64,000 nt of DNA, taken from Bordetella ansorpii (GTDB lineage Bacteria; Pseudomonadota; Gammaproteobacteria; Burkholderiales; Burkholderiaceae_B). The notes below the pieces were generated by a model. It was not told the origin of the DNA. It was given only the letters and a program-made list of their open reading frames with translations, and did no database searches. The stretch is taken from the NCBI RefSeq assembly GCF_900078315.1, contig NZ_FKBS01000013.1, positions 153,982 through 217,981 of the forward strand. Direction: 5' to 3'. Shown piece after piece: positions 34,101 to 41,557 of the stretch; the stretch's first letter is position 1; every line of letters begins with the position of its first letter. Made by a program: the position numbers and the translations under genes.

Positions 34101-34296
34101 CCTGCTGATCGGCAGCGGGGCGGGCGCCGAGGTGCGCGCCGCCACCGGCGTCACCGTGTTCGGCGGCATGCTGGGGGTGACGCTGTTCGGCCTGTTCCTC
34201 ACGCCGGTCTTCTACGTCGCCATCCGCAAGCTGGCGGGCACCCGGCTGCAAGGGCATCACGATGCGCATCCCGCGCTGGAAGGAGAACATCAATGA
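31123..34296 (+). CDS. RND multidrug efflux pump permease (HAE1 family)
   Basis: The 1057-residue inner-membrane proton antiporter has the standard RND start DFSKFFIDRPIFAVVLSII, the porter repeats and twelve helices. Proton-relay residues are in GIVVDDAIVVVENVERNIER (Asp410 and Asp411). The second half has LNTVPSGFIPTQDKLYLF-type motif regions (SGFIPTQDK) and LMGLACKNAILIVEFARE. It expels drugs, dyes or redox-active compounds; the SoxR promoter suggests redox-active aromatics. The stop overlaps the channel gene start by ATGA. Length and motifs are complete, so it looks functional. Confidence 0.93.
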   Translation: MDFSKFFIDRPIFAVVLSIILFAVGLIAIPVLPAGEYPEVVPPSVVVRATYPGANPKEIAESVAAPLEEVINGVEGIMYMKSVSSSDGTLQVAVTFLPGVDPDTAAVRVQNRVSQSLSRLPDEVRQFGVTTQKQSPTPLMYLTLYSPDNSRDSLYMRNYLLLHVKDELSRIPGVGDVGLYGSGDYAMRLWLDPNRLASRGLAASDVLAAVREQNVQVSAGQLGAEPSPKAGDFLTPINVRGRLKSTEEFGNIVLRAGADGQVVKLADVARIELGAGDYTLRAYRDDRNSASVGVFLSPGANSLAVAEVVYAKLDELSQRFPSGLKYEATWDPTVFVRDSIAAVQHTLIEAVVLVVFVVILFLQTWRASIIPLVAVPVSVVGTFAFLLLLGYSINTLTLFGLVLAIGIVVDDAIVVVENVERNIERGLAPRDAAHQAMKEVSGPIIAIMLVLCAVFVPMAFMSGVTGQFYKQFAVTIAISTVISTINSLTLSPALAAKLLRPHGAPRDGLSRAIDAMLGWLFRPFNRFFQRSSDGYHGVVGRSLKRRGLVFAVYAVLLAGTAYLFNTVPSGFIPTQDKLYLFAGAKLPEGASLARTTEVMQQMTRMALDTEGVQTVAGFAGLNALQQTNTPNITNSYVILKPFGERTRSAAEINAELSAKFSTIKGGFAYALMPPPIQGLGNGSGYSLYLEDRGGLGYGALQKATEAFMAAVAQTPGMGYPVSSYQANIPQLEVNVDRIKAKAQGVSLTDLFQTLQVYLGSSYVNDFNLFGRVYRVMAQADADHRQAVADIGNLRVRNAAGEMVPVGSMVTVTPTFGPDPVMRYNGYPAADLIGESDPRVLSSGQTLAKLEAIAKQVLPPGIVLEWSDLSYQQVTQSNAALVVFPLALMLVFLVLAALYESWTLPLAVILIVPVCMCAALFGVWLAGGDNNVFVQVGLVVLMGLACKNAILIVEFARELEIQGKGTVEAALQACRLRLRPIVMTSVAFIAGSVPLLIGSGAGAEVRAATGVTVFGGMLGVTLFGLFLTPVFYVAIRKLAGTRLQGHHDAHPALEGEHQ

Positions 34297-35855
34297 ACGC
34301 GCGCCTTGTCCGCTATCCGCTTGCGCTGGCCGCCGCGCTGGTCCTGTCCGCCTGCGCGGTGGGCCCCGATTACGAACGCCCCGTCTCGCCGTTGCCCGAT
34401 CGATATGCTCGGGGGGATGCGCAACGCTTGCCGGGCACGGCGGCACAGGATGGGGCCGATGCCGCCTTCTGGCAGGGTTTCGGCGATCCGGTGCTCGGCC
34501 AGTTGGTCGGGCAGGCCTATGCCGCCAACCATGACCTGCGTATCGCCATCGCGCGTTACGACTCGGCCAATGCGCTGCTGTCGAACGCGAAGCTGGACCG
34601 CTATCCCACCGTCACCGCCAGCGGCCAGATCGGCCACCAGTTGATGAGCCGCGACGAGGCCTTCGGCGCGCCGCGCGACCAGCGCAGTTCGCCCACGTCC
34701 AGCCTCGCGGCCAATGCGTCGTGGGAACTGGACCTGTTCGGCCGCGTGCGCCGCGGCGTCGAGGCCCAGCGTGCCGAGACCGCCGCCAGCGCGGCGGACG
34801 TGCGCGCGGTGCGGGTAGCCATCGCGGGCGACGTGGCGCAGAGCTACATGCAATTGCGCGGCGCGCAACGGCGGCTGCAACTGGCGCGCGACAACGCGCG
34901 GACGCAGCAGGAGACCTTGTCGCTGGTGCAGGCGCGCGTGGACGCCGGGCGCGGTTCCGACCTGGATGCCGTCCGCGCCCGCGCGCAGTACGAGTCCACG
35001 GCCTCGCGCATCGCCGCGTACGAAGCCGTCATCGGTGTCAACCAGCATCGCCTGGCGGTGTTGACGGGGCAATCGCCCGAGGCGCTGATCGCGCGCCTGG
35101 ACGAGCCTATGGCGCTGCCGGCGCTGGCGCCCGCCATCGATCCCGGCACGCCGGGCGACCTGCTGCGCCGCCGTCCGGACGTCGCCGCGGCAGAGGCCCG
35201 CCTGCACGCCGCCACCGCGCGCATCGGCGTGGCCACGGCGGGCCTGTTTCCGCGCTTTTCGCTGATGGGGCTGATCGGCAGCAGCACGGGCAGCTACGAC
35301 TTCTTCCGGGACGGCAGCGACCGCAACCTGATCGCGCTGGGGATCGACTGGTCCTTCCTGGACGTGGGCCGGGTGCGCGCCCGCATCGCCGCCAGCGACG
35401 CCGATGCCGCGGGGCTGCTGGCGCAGTATCAACAGACCGTGCTGCGCGCGGCCGAAGATACCGAGAACGCCTTGCTGACCTTGTCGCGCACGCAGGTCGA
35501 GGCGGGGCACCTGCGCCGGGCGGCCGACGACAGCACCCGCGCGAGCGATCTGGCGCGCTCGCGGTTCCAGGCGGGCGCCATCGGGTTCTTCGAGGTGCTG
35601 GACATCGAGCGCAGCCGCCTGCAGGCACAGGACGCCGCGGCCGAGGCGGATACCCGGCAGGCCACCGCGGCGGTGTCCTTGTACCGGGCGTTGGCGGGAG
35701 GATGGCTGCCCGATGCGGGCCGTCAGGCGGTGGCGTCCACGAATGCGTTGGCGGGCGCGGTGCCGGCCGGCGCGCAGGCTGTCGATGTGATGTCCACCGA
35801 TGCCTCGGCGGTGTCGTCGGCGGCTGCCGGTGCCGCCTCGACGTACTCCCGCTGA
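34293..35855 (+). CDS. NodT-type outer-membrane efflux channel lipoprotein
   Basis: The 520-residue protein forms the outer-membrane channel of the pump. It starts with a lipoprotein signal LVLSACAVGPDYERP, which is the NodT/OprM signature. Two OEP repeats follow: DHDLRIAIARYDS-type helix (NHDLRIAIARYDSANALL) and ASWELDLFGRVRRGVEAQRA, then PGDLLRRRPDVAAAEARLHA and IDWSFLDVGRVRARI. An Ala/Ser-rich tail of about 45 residues (VASTNALAGAVPAGAQ onward) is longer than in OprM. An AAGGAG site (34279-34284) precedes the ATG, which overlaps the pump stop. The next 194 bases (35856-36049) show no further gene. Confidence 0.92.
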   Translation: MNARLVRYPLALAAALVLSACAVGPDYERPVSPLPDRYARGDAQRLPGTAAQDGADAAFWQGFGDPVLGQLVGQAYAANHDLRIAIARYDSANALLSNAKLDRYPTVTASGQIGHQLMSRDEAFGAPRDQRSSPTSSLAANASWELDLFGRVRRGVEAQRAETAASAADVRAVRVAIAGDVAQSYMQLRGAQRRLQLARDNARTQQETLSLVQARVDAGRGSDLDAVRARAQYESTASRIAAYEAVIGVNQHRLAVLTGQSPEALIARLDEPMALPALAPAIDPGTPGDLLRRRPDVAAAEARLHAATARIGVATAGLFPRFSLMGLIGSSTGSYDFFRDGSDRNLIALGIDWSFLDVGRVRARIAASDADAAGLLAQYQQTVLRAAEDTENALLTLSRTQVEAGHLRRAADDSTRASDLARSRFQAGAIGFFEVLDIERSRLQAQDAAAEADTRQATAAVSLYRALAGGWLPDAGRQAVASTNALAGAVPAGAQAVDVMSTDASAVSSAAAGAASTYSR

Positions 35856-36049
35856 CGCCACGCCACACGCTTGCTTACGGATCTCGCCAATTCCGGCGGG
35901 ATTCGTAGCGCCGCTTACGTCTGCTTGCCTCGTGCCGGGGTGGACCCCCTGTCCATCCTCGATCGGCTGACATAAGGTTGAATGCGCCCGCCATCGTGCG
36001 GGCGTCGAACCCCGGTCTTGACCGAATCAGCGGCCCACGGAGGCGCATC

Positions 36050-36958
36050 ATGTCCGACACCCAACACGCCGACCAGAAGAAAGAATCCGCCGACGAGCTG
36101 ACCGAGAGGCTGCCGTCCAAGGCCGCCGCGGTTCACGAGATCATCCGCAAGGAAGGCGAGAAAGAGATGCGGCGCGACTTCTTCGCGCTGTTCTGGTCGG
36201 CCATCGCGGGCGGCCTGATCATGAGCACCTCCATGCTGGGCCGCGGCGTGCTGCAGGCCTACGTGCCCGACGTGCCGTGGGCCGTGCTGGTCGAGGCGGC
36301 CGGCTACACGCTGGGCTTCATCTTCGTCATCACGGCGGGGCAGCAGCTGTTCACCGAGAACACGGTCACGCCGGTGCTGCCCTTCATGTCGCAGCCCACC
36401 TGGGCCAAGCTGATGCAGTTGCTGCGCCTGTGGGGCACGGTGCTGCTGGGCAATTTCATCGGCGGGCTGATCGCGGCCTCGGTCTTCGCCTATCTGCCGA
36501 TGTTCTCGCCCGAGGTGAACAAAGCGTTCGTCGAGATGGGGCACCATCTGCTGGAAGCGCCCAATGGGCAGACCTTCGCCACCGCCGTACTGGCAGGCTG
36601 GCTGATCGCGCTGCTGGTCTGGATGATCCATGCGGTGGAAAGCGGGCGCATCCTGCTGATCTTCCTGATCACCTATCTGATGGGGATCTCGGACGTGTCG
36701 CACGTGGTGGTCGGCATGATCGAGGTGACCTACCTGGTGCTGCTGGGCGAGGCCACCATCGGGGATTCGCTGCTGAACTTCGTGTTGCCCACGCTGATCG
36801 GCAACATCATCGGCGGCACCTTCATCTTCGCCCTGATCAGCCATGCGCAGGTGCGCGCGGATGCGAACCTCGACGTGCAGAAGAAGGAGGATGAAGAGAG
36901 CCGTCTCGAGGCGAAGCTGAAGGCCAAGGAAGAGGGCCGCGACCCGCCGCAGCGCTGA
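36050..36958 (+). CDS. formate/nitrite transporter family protein (YfdC-like)
   Basis: The 302-residue inner-membrane protein has a charged N-terminal tail, then six hydrophobic helices with FNT-type features: SAIAGGLIMSTSMLGRGVLQ, GYTLGFIFVITAGQQLFTEN (a TENT-like loop), LLRLWGTVLLGNFIGG and LVLLGEATIGDSLLNFVLPT. The C-terminal tail is strongly charged (KKEDEESRLEAKLKAKEEGR). FNT channels pass formate, nitrite or similar monovalent acids as pentamers; the YfdC branch has no proven substrate. The ATG at 36050 is preferred over an upstream in-frame start at 35978, because the extra residues are basic and unrelated. It is monocistronic. Confidence 0.85.
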   Translation: MSDTQHADQKKESADELTERLPSKAAAVHEIIRKEGEKEMRRDFFALFWSAIAGGLIMSTSMLGRGVLQAYVPDVPWAVLVEAAGYTLGFIFVITAGQQLFTENTVTPVLPFMSQPTWAKLMQLLRLWGTVLLGNFIGGLIAASVFAYLPMFSPEVNKAFVEMGHHLLEAPNGQTFATAVLAGWLIALLVWMIHAVESGRILLIFLITYLMGISDVSHVVVGMIEVTYLVLLGEATIGDSLLNFVLPTLIGNIIGGTFIFALISHAQVRADANLDVQKKEDEESRLEAKLKAKEEGRDPPQR

Positions 36959-37085
36959 ATCCGCCCGCGCCAGCCCGGCACGCTGCGTCCGGGCGGCATC
37001 ACCCCGTGCCAGCGGGGCGGGCGGGGTGCATGCCGAACGGGCAGCATGCGGTGCCTCACAGGTTAGATGCGGCCGCCCGCTTGCC

Positions 37086-39770
37086 TCAGCGGCTCGGATC
37101 CGCCTTGTCCGCCGCCACCCCATACCGCTGCATCGCCTCCGTCACGACCTGGCGCGGCAGCACGCCGTCATCCGCCAGCGCCTTGAGCGCCGCCACCGCG
37201 ATGAAATGCCGGTCCACTTCGAAGAAGCTGCGCAGCGACTCCCGCGTGTCCGAGCGGCCAAAGCCATCCGTGCCCAGCGCCACCATGCGGCGGCCCTCTA
37301 CGAAGGGCCGGATCTGGTCGGCCACGATCTTCATGTAGTCCGTCGCCACGACCAGCGGACCCTCTCGTCCCGCCAGGCATTGCTGTACATAGGGCACGCG
37401 CGGCGCCGCTTCCGGATGCAGCAGGTTCCAGCGCTCGGCCGCCATGCCGTCGCGGCGAAGTTCGGTCAGGCTCGTCGCGCTCCAGATGTCGCAGGCGATG
37501 GCGTAGTCGTTCGCCAGCAACTGCGCCGCCTGGATCACTTCGTTGAGAATGGCGCCGCTGCCCGCCAGTTGCACGCGCGCGGCGGGTTCGCCTTCAGGCG
37601 CCATCGTGCGCAGCGCATACCAGCCACGCAGAATGCCGTCCCGCGCGCCATCGGGCAGCGCCGGGTGGGCATAGTTTTCGTTCAACAGCGTGATGTAGTA
37701 GAAGACGTCCTCCTGTTCCACGTACATGCGGCGAATCCCGTCGTGGATGATCACGGCCAGCTCGTAGGCATAGGTCGGGTCGTAGGAGACGCAGCACGGA
37801 ATCACGGACGACAGCACGTGGCTGTGCCCATCGTCGTGCTGCAGGCCTTCGCCCATCAGCGTCGTGCGGCCCGAGGTCGCGCCCAGCAGGAAACCTCGGG
37901 CACGCGCGTCGCCGGCCGCCCAGGCCAGGTCCCCCACCCGCTGGAAGCCGAACATCGAGTAGTAGATGTAGAAAGGCAGGGCCGTGACGCCGTGGTTGCT
38001 GTAGGCCGTGGACGCCGCGATCCAGGCCGACATGGCGCCGGATTCGTTCAGGCCTTCCTGCATGATCTGCCCGTCGCGCGTCTCGCGGTAATAGCTCAGC
38101 TGGCCGGCATCCTGTGGCGTATACAACTGGCCGACGTGCGAATAGATGCCGACCTGCCGGAACATGCCTTCCATGCCGAAGGTGCGCGATTCGTCGGGCA
38201 CGATGGGCACCACGTTGCGGCCCAGCGATTCATCCTTCAGCAGGGCGCCCAGCATGCGCACGAACGCCATTGTCGTCGAGTAGGCGCGCGTGCCGGAGTC
38301 CTGCAACTGCGCATCGAACAGGGACAGCGCGGGCAACGTCAGCGGCTCGCAGGCGGCATGGCGCGACGGGATGTACCCGCCCAGCGCCGCGCGGCGTCCA
38401 TGCAGGTAGCGCGCTTCGTCGCTGTCCGCCGCGGGCTTCAGATAGGGGATGTCGTCCAGTTGCTCATCACTGACGGGCAGTTCGAAGCGGTCGCGGAAGG
38501 CGCGCACGGCATCGGCGTTCAGTTTCTTCAACTGGTGGTTCACGTTCTGGCCTTCGCCCGCTTCGCCCATGCCGAAGCCCTTGACCGTCTTGGCCAGGAT
38601 CACCGTTGGCTGCCCCGTATGGCGCACGGCGGCGGCATAGGCGTTGTACACCTTCACGGGATCATGGCCGCCACGCGTCAGCGCCCAGATGTCCGCATCG
38701 CTCATGTCGGCCACCAGGTCGAGCAACGGCGGATACTTGCCGAAGAAGTGCTCGCGGACATACGCGCCGTCTTGCGACTTGAACGCCTGGTACTCGCCAT
38801 CGACGCATTCCATCATGCGCTGCTGCAGCAGGCCGGTGGTGTCGCGCGCCAGCAGGTCGTCCCAGCCGCCGCCCCAGATCACCTTGATGACGTTCCATCC
38901 CGCGGCGCGGTACAGGCCCTCGAACTCCTGGATGATCTTGGCGTTGCCGCGCACGGGGCCATCGAGCCGCTGCAGATTGCAATTGACGACCACGATCAGG
39001 TTGTCCAGCCGCTCGCGCCCGGCCATGGCCACCGCCGCCAGGGATTCGGGCTGGTCCATCTCGCCGTCGCCCAGGAAGGCCCAGACCTTGCGGCCTTGTT
39101 GCGGCGTCAGTTGCCGGTCTTCCAGGTAGCGCATGAAGCGCGCCTGATAGGCCGCGGTAATGGGACCCAGTCCCATCGATACCGTCGGGAACTGCCAGAA
39201 GTCCGGCATCAGGCGCGGATGCGGATACGACGACACGCCATCGCGTCCCGCCTCGCGCCGGAAGTTGTCCAACTGCGCCTCGCTGATGCGGCCTTCCACG
39301 AAGGCGCGCGCATAGATGCCCGGCGAGGCATGACCCTGCAGATAGACGAGGTCGCCGGCGAAATGATCGGTGCGCCCGCGGAAGAAATGGTTGAACCCCA
39401 CCTCGTACAGCACGGCCGCGGAGGCGTAGGTGGCGATGTGTCCACCCACGTTCGAGTGCTTGCCGGCGCGCAGCACCATGGCCATCGCGTTCCAGCGCAC
39501 CATGGCGGCCAGCCGGCGTTCGATCTGGAGATCGGCGGGATAGGCCGATTCGTCGTGGACGCTGATCGTGTTGACGTAAGGCGTGGTGATCGCGCCGCGG
39601 AAATCGCCATGCACCTGGGCATCGGCGCTGTGCAGGCGATCCAGCAGGTAGTGCGCGCGGTGGCGTCCATGCACACCGGTCACGGCGCTCAGCGCTTCGA
39701 TCCATTCCTGTGTCTCCTGGGGATCCACGTCCAGGGGCAGTGCGTCCAGCAGCATTTCGGGGGCATTCAT
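37086..39770 (-). CDS. pyruvate dehydrogenase E1, homodimeric type (aceE-like)
   Basis: The 894-residue TPP enzyme decarboxylates a 2-oxo acid and acetylates a lipoyl partner. Length matches AceE. The TPP motif reads GDGEMDQPES followed 20-odd residues later by NCNLQRLDGPVRGN; other AceE features are YASAAVLYEVGFNHFFRG, QGHASPGIYARAF, GLNESGAMSAWIAASTAYS and LGTDGFGRSDTRESLR. The ATG at 39770 has GGAG at six bases; the longer frame is unlikely. No aceF or lpdA is adjacent, so it is probably an accessory copy or a different 2-oxo acid enzyme, such as MdeB. It faces a double operator-like repeat and a MarR remnant. Confidence 0.88.
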   Translation of the reverse strand: MNAPEMLLDALPLDVDPQETQEWIEALSAVTGVHGRHRAHYLLDRLHSADAQVHGDFRGAITTPYVNTISVHDESAYPADLQIERRLAAMVRWNAMAMVLRAGKHSNVGGHIATYASAAVLYEVGFNHFFRGRTDHFAGDLVYLQGHASPGIYARAFVEGRISEAQLDNFRREAGRDGVSSYPHPRLMPDFWQFPTVSMGLGPITAAYQARFMRYLEDRQLTPQQGRKVWAFLGDGEMDQPESLAAVAMAGRERLDNLIVVVNCNLQRLDGPVRGNAKIIQEFEGLYRAAGWNVIKVIWGGGWDDLLARDTTGLLQQRMMECVDGEYQAFKSQDGAYVREHFFGKYPPLLDLVADMSDADIWALTRGGHDPVKVYNAYAAAVRHTGQPTVILAKTVKGFGMGEAGEGQNVNHQLKKLNADAVRAFRDRFELPVSDEQLDDIPYLKPAADSDEARYLHGRRAALGGYIPSRHAACEPLTLPALSLFDAQLQDSGTRAYSTTMAFVRMLGALLKDESLGRNVVPIVPDESRTFGMEGMFRQVGIYSHVGQLYTPQDAGQLSYYRETRDGQIMQEGLNESGAMSAWIAASTAYSNHGVTALPFYIYYSMFGFQRVGDLAWAAGDARARGFLLGATSGRTTLMGEGLQHDDGHSHVLSSVIPCCVSYDPTYAYELAVIIHDGIRRMYVEQEDVFYYITLLNENYAHPALPDGARDGILRGWYALRTMAPEGEPAARVQLAGSGAILNEVIQAAQLLANDYAIACDIWSATSLTELRRDGMAAERWNLLHPEAAPRVPYVQQCLAGREGPLVVATDYMKIVADQIRPFVEGRRMVALGTDGFGRSDTRESLRSFFEVDRHFIAVAALKALADDGVLPRQVVTEAMQRYGVAADKADPSR

Positions 39771-39839
39771 GTCTGTCTCCATGAGGGGGCGGGATCGCAA
39801 TGCACCTTCGGTCCGACTCACGGACAGCCATGGTCATGC

Positions 39840-39906
39840 ATGAGTTGCATATGCAATCGATAGCGGATTGTGAGCGCTTTGCGGTACGATTGCAAATGCA
39901 ACTCAT
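39840..39906. promoter_or_regulatory. 20-bp inverted repeat, each arm itself palindromic
   Basis: The left arm (39840-39859) contains TTGCATATGCAA, and the right arm (39887-39906) contains TTGCAAATGCAA. The arms are inverted copies at 19 of 20 positions, separated by 27 bases. Each arm is a near-perfect dyad of the size bound by a MarR-type dimer. The pair lies between the aceE-like start and the MarR remnant. Confidence 0.6.
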
Positions 39907-39923
39907 CGTCTGAAGCGCAAAGC

Positions 39924-40243
39924 ATGCCCATGAAACCGCCGGATCCGTGGTTTTCGTTCGCGCGGTGCCATCGCGCGTTCGATACGCTGGACGGCCGTCG
40001 CCTGTCCGAGGCGGACCGGCCTGCCCAGGCGTGGCTCGGCGGGCCGGGCGCACGCTGCGCAAGACAATGTGGGCGGTCTACGAGGCCGCCGCCGCCGAAT
40101 CGTTCCTGGCCCCGTTCGCGCCCCAGGACATTGCGCGTTTCTCAACGGCTCCGGACGCCGCCGCGGCCCGGGCCGGGCGGCCAGGGTGGCCGCATTCCCC
40201 TTCGCACTCTCTTTTCCGGAACCTTGCATCATGCGTTTGCTGA
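39924..40243 (+). pseudogene. MarR-family regulator remnant with central deletion
   Basis: From 39924 one frame reads MPMKPPDPWFSFARCHRAFD, then TLDGRRLSEAD, typical of the N-terminal helix of MarR proteins. A different frame then carries GRTLRKTMWAVYEAAAAESF, then LAPFAPQDIARF and DAAAARAG, typical of the MarR C-terminal dimerisation helices. The winged-helix centre of about 80 residues is missing, and the halves are out of frame. This is therefore best read as a decayed regulator. It sits directly before the azoreductase and just after the double operator, as expected for an autoregulated MarR-azoR pair. The call rests on short segments and is moderate. Confidence 0.45.
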
Positions 40244-40854
40244 ATATCGTGTCTTCCCCGCGCGGCGACCGATCCGCGTCGATCGCGGTCGCCAATGCCT
40301 TCATCGAGGCGTATGCCCAGGCCTGTCCGTCGCTGGTGGTCGATACGCTGAACGTGTGGGAAGAAGACCTGCCCGAGTTCGACCACGCGGGCATCGGCGC
40401 GAAGTACAAGGGCGTCGCCAACGCGCCCATGGACGACCATGAGGCTTCTGTCTGGCAGCGCATCCAGTCGCTGGCGGCCCGTTTCCAGTGGGCGGACCGC
40501 ATCGTCATCGGTGTGCCGATGTGGAATTTCGGTTATCCGTACAAGCTGAAGCAGTTGATCGACCTGGTCTGCCAGCGCAATATGCTGTTCACCTTCGACG
40601 GCAAGGCATATGGCCCGATGCTGCATGCTTCGCGCGCGCTGGTCATCCATGTGCGCGGCCAGAGCATCGATGCGGGGGCGAGCGACGATAATCCGGGTTT
40701 TGCGCACCAGGCCGATTATCTGGATTTCTGGCTGAAGTTCATCGGGGTGCGGGACGTCACGCGTTTGACGGTGGAGCACACCTGGGACGACCAGGGGCCC
40801 GCCGCCATCGAACGGGCCAAGGCGCAGGCGTTCGGCGTGGCGGCATATTTCTGA
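40231..40854 (+). CDS. azoR: FMN-dependent NADH-azoreductase
   Basis: The 207-residue flavodoxin-fold enzyme reduces azo dyes and quinones with NADH. It begins MRLLNIVSSPRGDRSASIAV, the FMN phosphate loop, and has RIVIGVPMWNFGYPYKLKQL (the PMWNFG flavin motif), IDLVCQRNMLFTFDGKAYGP and DYLDFWLKFIGV. It is cytosolic and a homodimer by family. It follows the MarR remnant; with the regulator lost, it may be constitutive. A bidirectional terminator lies 32 bases downstream. Confidence 0.92.
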   Translation: MRLLNIVSSPRGDRSASIAVANAFIEAYAQACPSLVVDTLNVWEEDLPEFDHAGIGAKYKGVANAPMDDHEASVWQRIQSLAARFQWADRIVIGVPMWNFGYPYKLKQLIDLVCQRNMLFTFDGKAYGPMLHASRALVIHVRGQSIDAGASDDNPGFAHQADYLDFWLKFIGVRDVTRLTVEHTWDDQGPAAIERAKAQAFGVAAYF

Positions 40855-40885
40855 CCCCTGGCGGCCGCCATCGGCATGGCCAAAA

Positions 40886-40919
40886 AAAATCCCCAGGAGG
40901 CGAACCTCTTGGGGATTTT
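40886..40919. terminator. bidirectional rho-independent terminator of azoR and ssrA
   Basis: AAAATCCCCAGGAGG (40886-40900) pairs with CCTCTTGGGGATTTT (40905-40919) around a CGAA tetraloop, with one G-T wobble. Eight A residues on the left and TTTT on the right give U runs for both strands. Confidence 0.9.
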
Positions 40920-40953
40920 CTGTTATCCGGCGGGCGATGCCGGATAAATATAC

Positions 40954-41375
40954 TGGTGGAGCCGGCGGGAATTGAACCCGCGTCCGCAAGCCCTCTGCAG
41001 TCAGTTCTACATGCGTAGTCGGCCTATTTCGTTTTAACCCTGGACTTAGCCAACCGACAGGCCGGACCAGAGCGATTCACGTAATTTAAACCTACGCCGT
41101 GTGACCCCAGCGCAAGCCGATTCCTTGTGAATAACACTGCTGCGGTTCAGGAAGAAACTGCTTCGGGGGATATAGGCCCTAGACAGAAATCCTTAGGAAG
41201 GTTGCCCTTCCTCCGCCCGACCCAAGGACAGATCGGTGCAGCGGCTCACCGCTTAAGCGGCGAGAGCGAAACGCTCGTCGTTGGCGTTTGATTGTTTCCA
41301 GTGGTTTTACGAGCGTACTGGTGCTCGGCATGCCCTGAACTGTTTCGCGACCCACGTCGAATCCGGATCGGCCCC
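40954..41375 (-). ncRNA. ssrA: transfer-messenger RNA (one-piece tmRNA)
   Basis: Read on the minus strand, the RNA starts GGGGCCGATCCGGATTCGAC and ends with a T-arm GGGTTCAATTCCC and GGCTCCACCA. The seven-base acceptor stem GGGGCCG/CGGCUCC and the CCA end are encoded. The tag frame (41285 down to 41256, stop at 41253-41255) reads ANDERFALAA. tmRNA with SmpB rescues stalled ribosomes and marks the product for proteolysis. Order of 5' end, tag and 3' end is normal, so it is not circularly permuted. A TACAAT -10 element lies at 41386-41391. The 182 bases up to the MFS gene show nothing else. Confidence 0.97.
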
Positions 41376-41557
41376 AGGACTGATGATTGTACGCTCTTAT
41401 GCGGGAAGATGCTGGACTTGAAGCCTTTTGGCGACAGGAGCGCGACCGCCGGGCGCAATTGCCCCGGACGCGCGCGGGCCGAGCTGCCGCGTGAGGGATG
41501 CGGCGGACGGCCCCGCTTGTTGCCATGCTTCCCGCCGCGATGCAGGCGGCAAACCCC

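Noticed and set aside
31045-34446. Minus-strand frame of about 1,130 codons opposite the RND pump
   Set aside because: Low-complexity His/Arg/Gln-rich translation opposite a clear RND permease; caused by high GC codon bias.
39924-40060. A complete small gene upstream of azoR
   Set aside because: The frame after the first 30 residues loses any family likeness, while the MarR C-terminal pattern continues in another frame; a remnant explains it better.
40954-41030. Possible tRNA gene, suggested by the T-arm and CCA sequence
   Set aside because: The T-arm and acceptor belong to the tmRNA; no anticodon arm is present and the partner 5' half lies about 400 bases away.
40954-41375. Circularly permuted two-piece tmRNA
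   Set aside because: The 5' half, tag and 3' CCA are in normal order, so it is a one-piece tmRNA.
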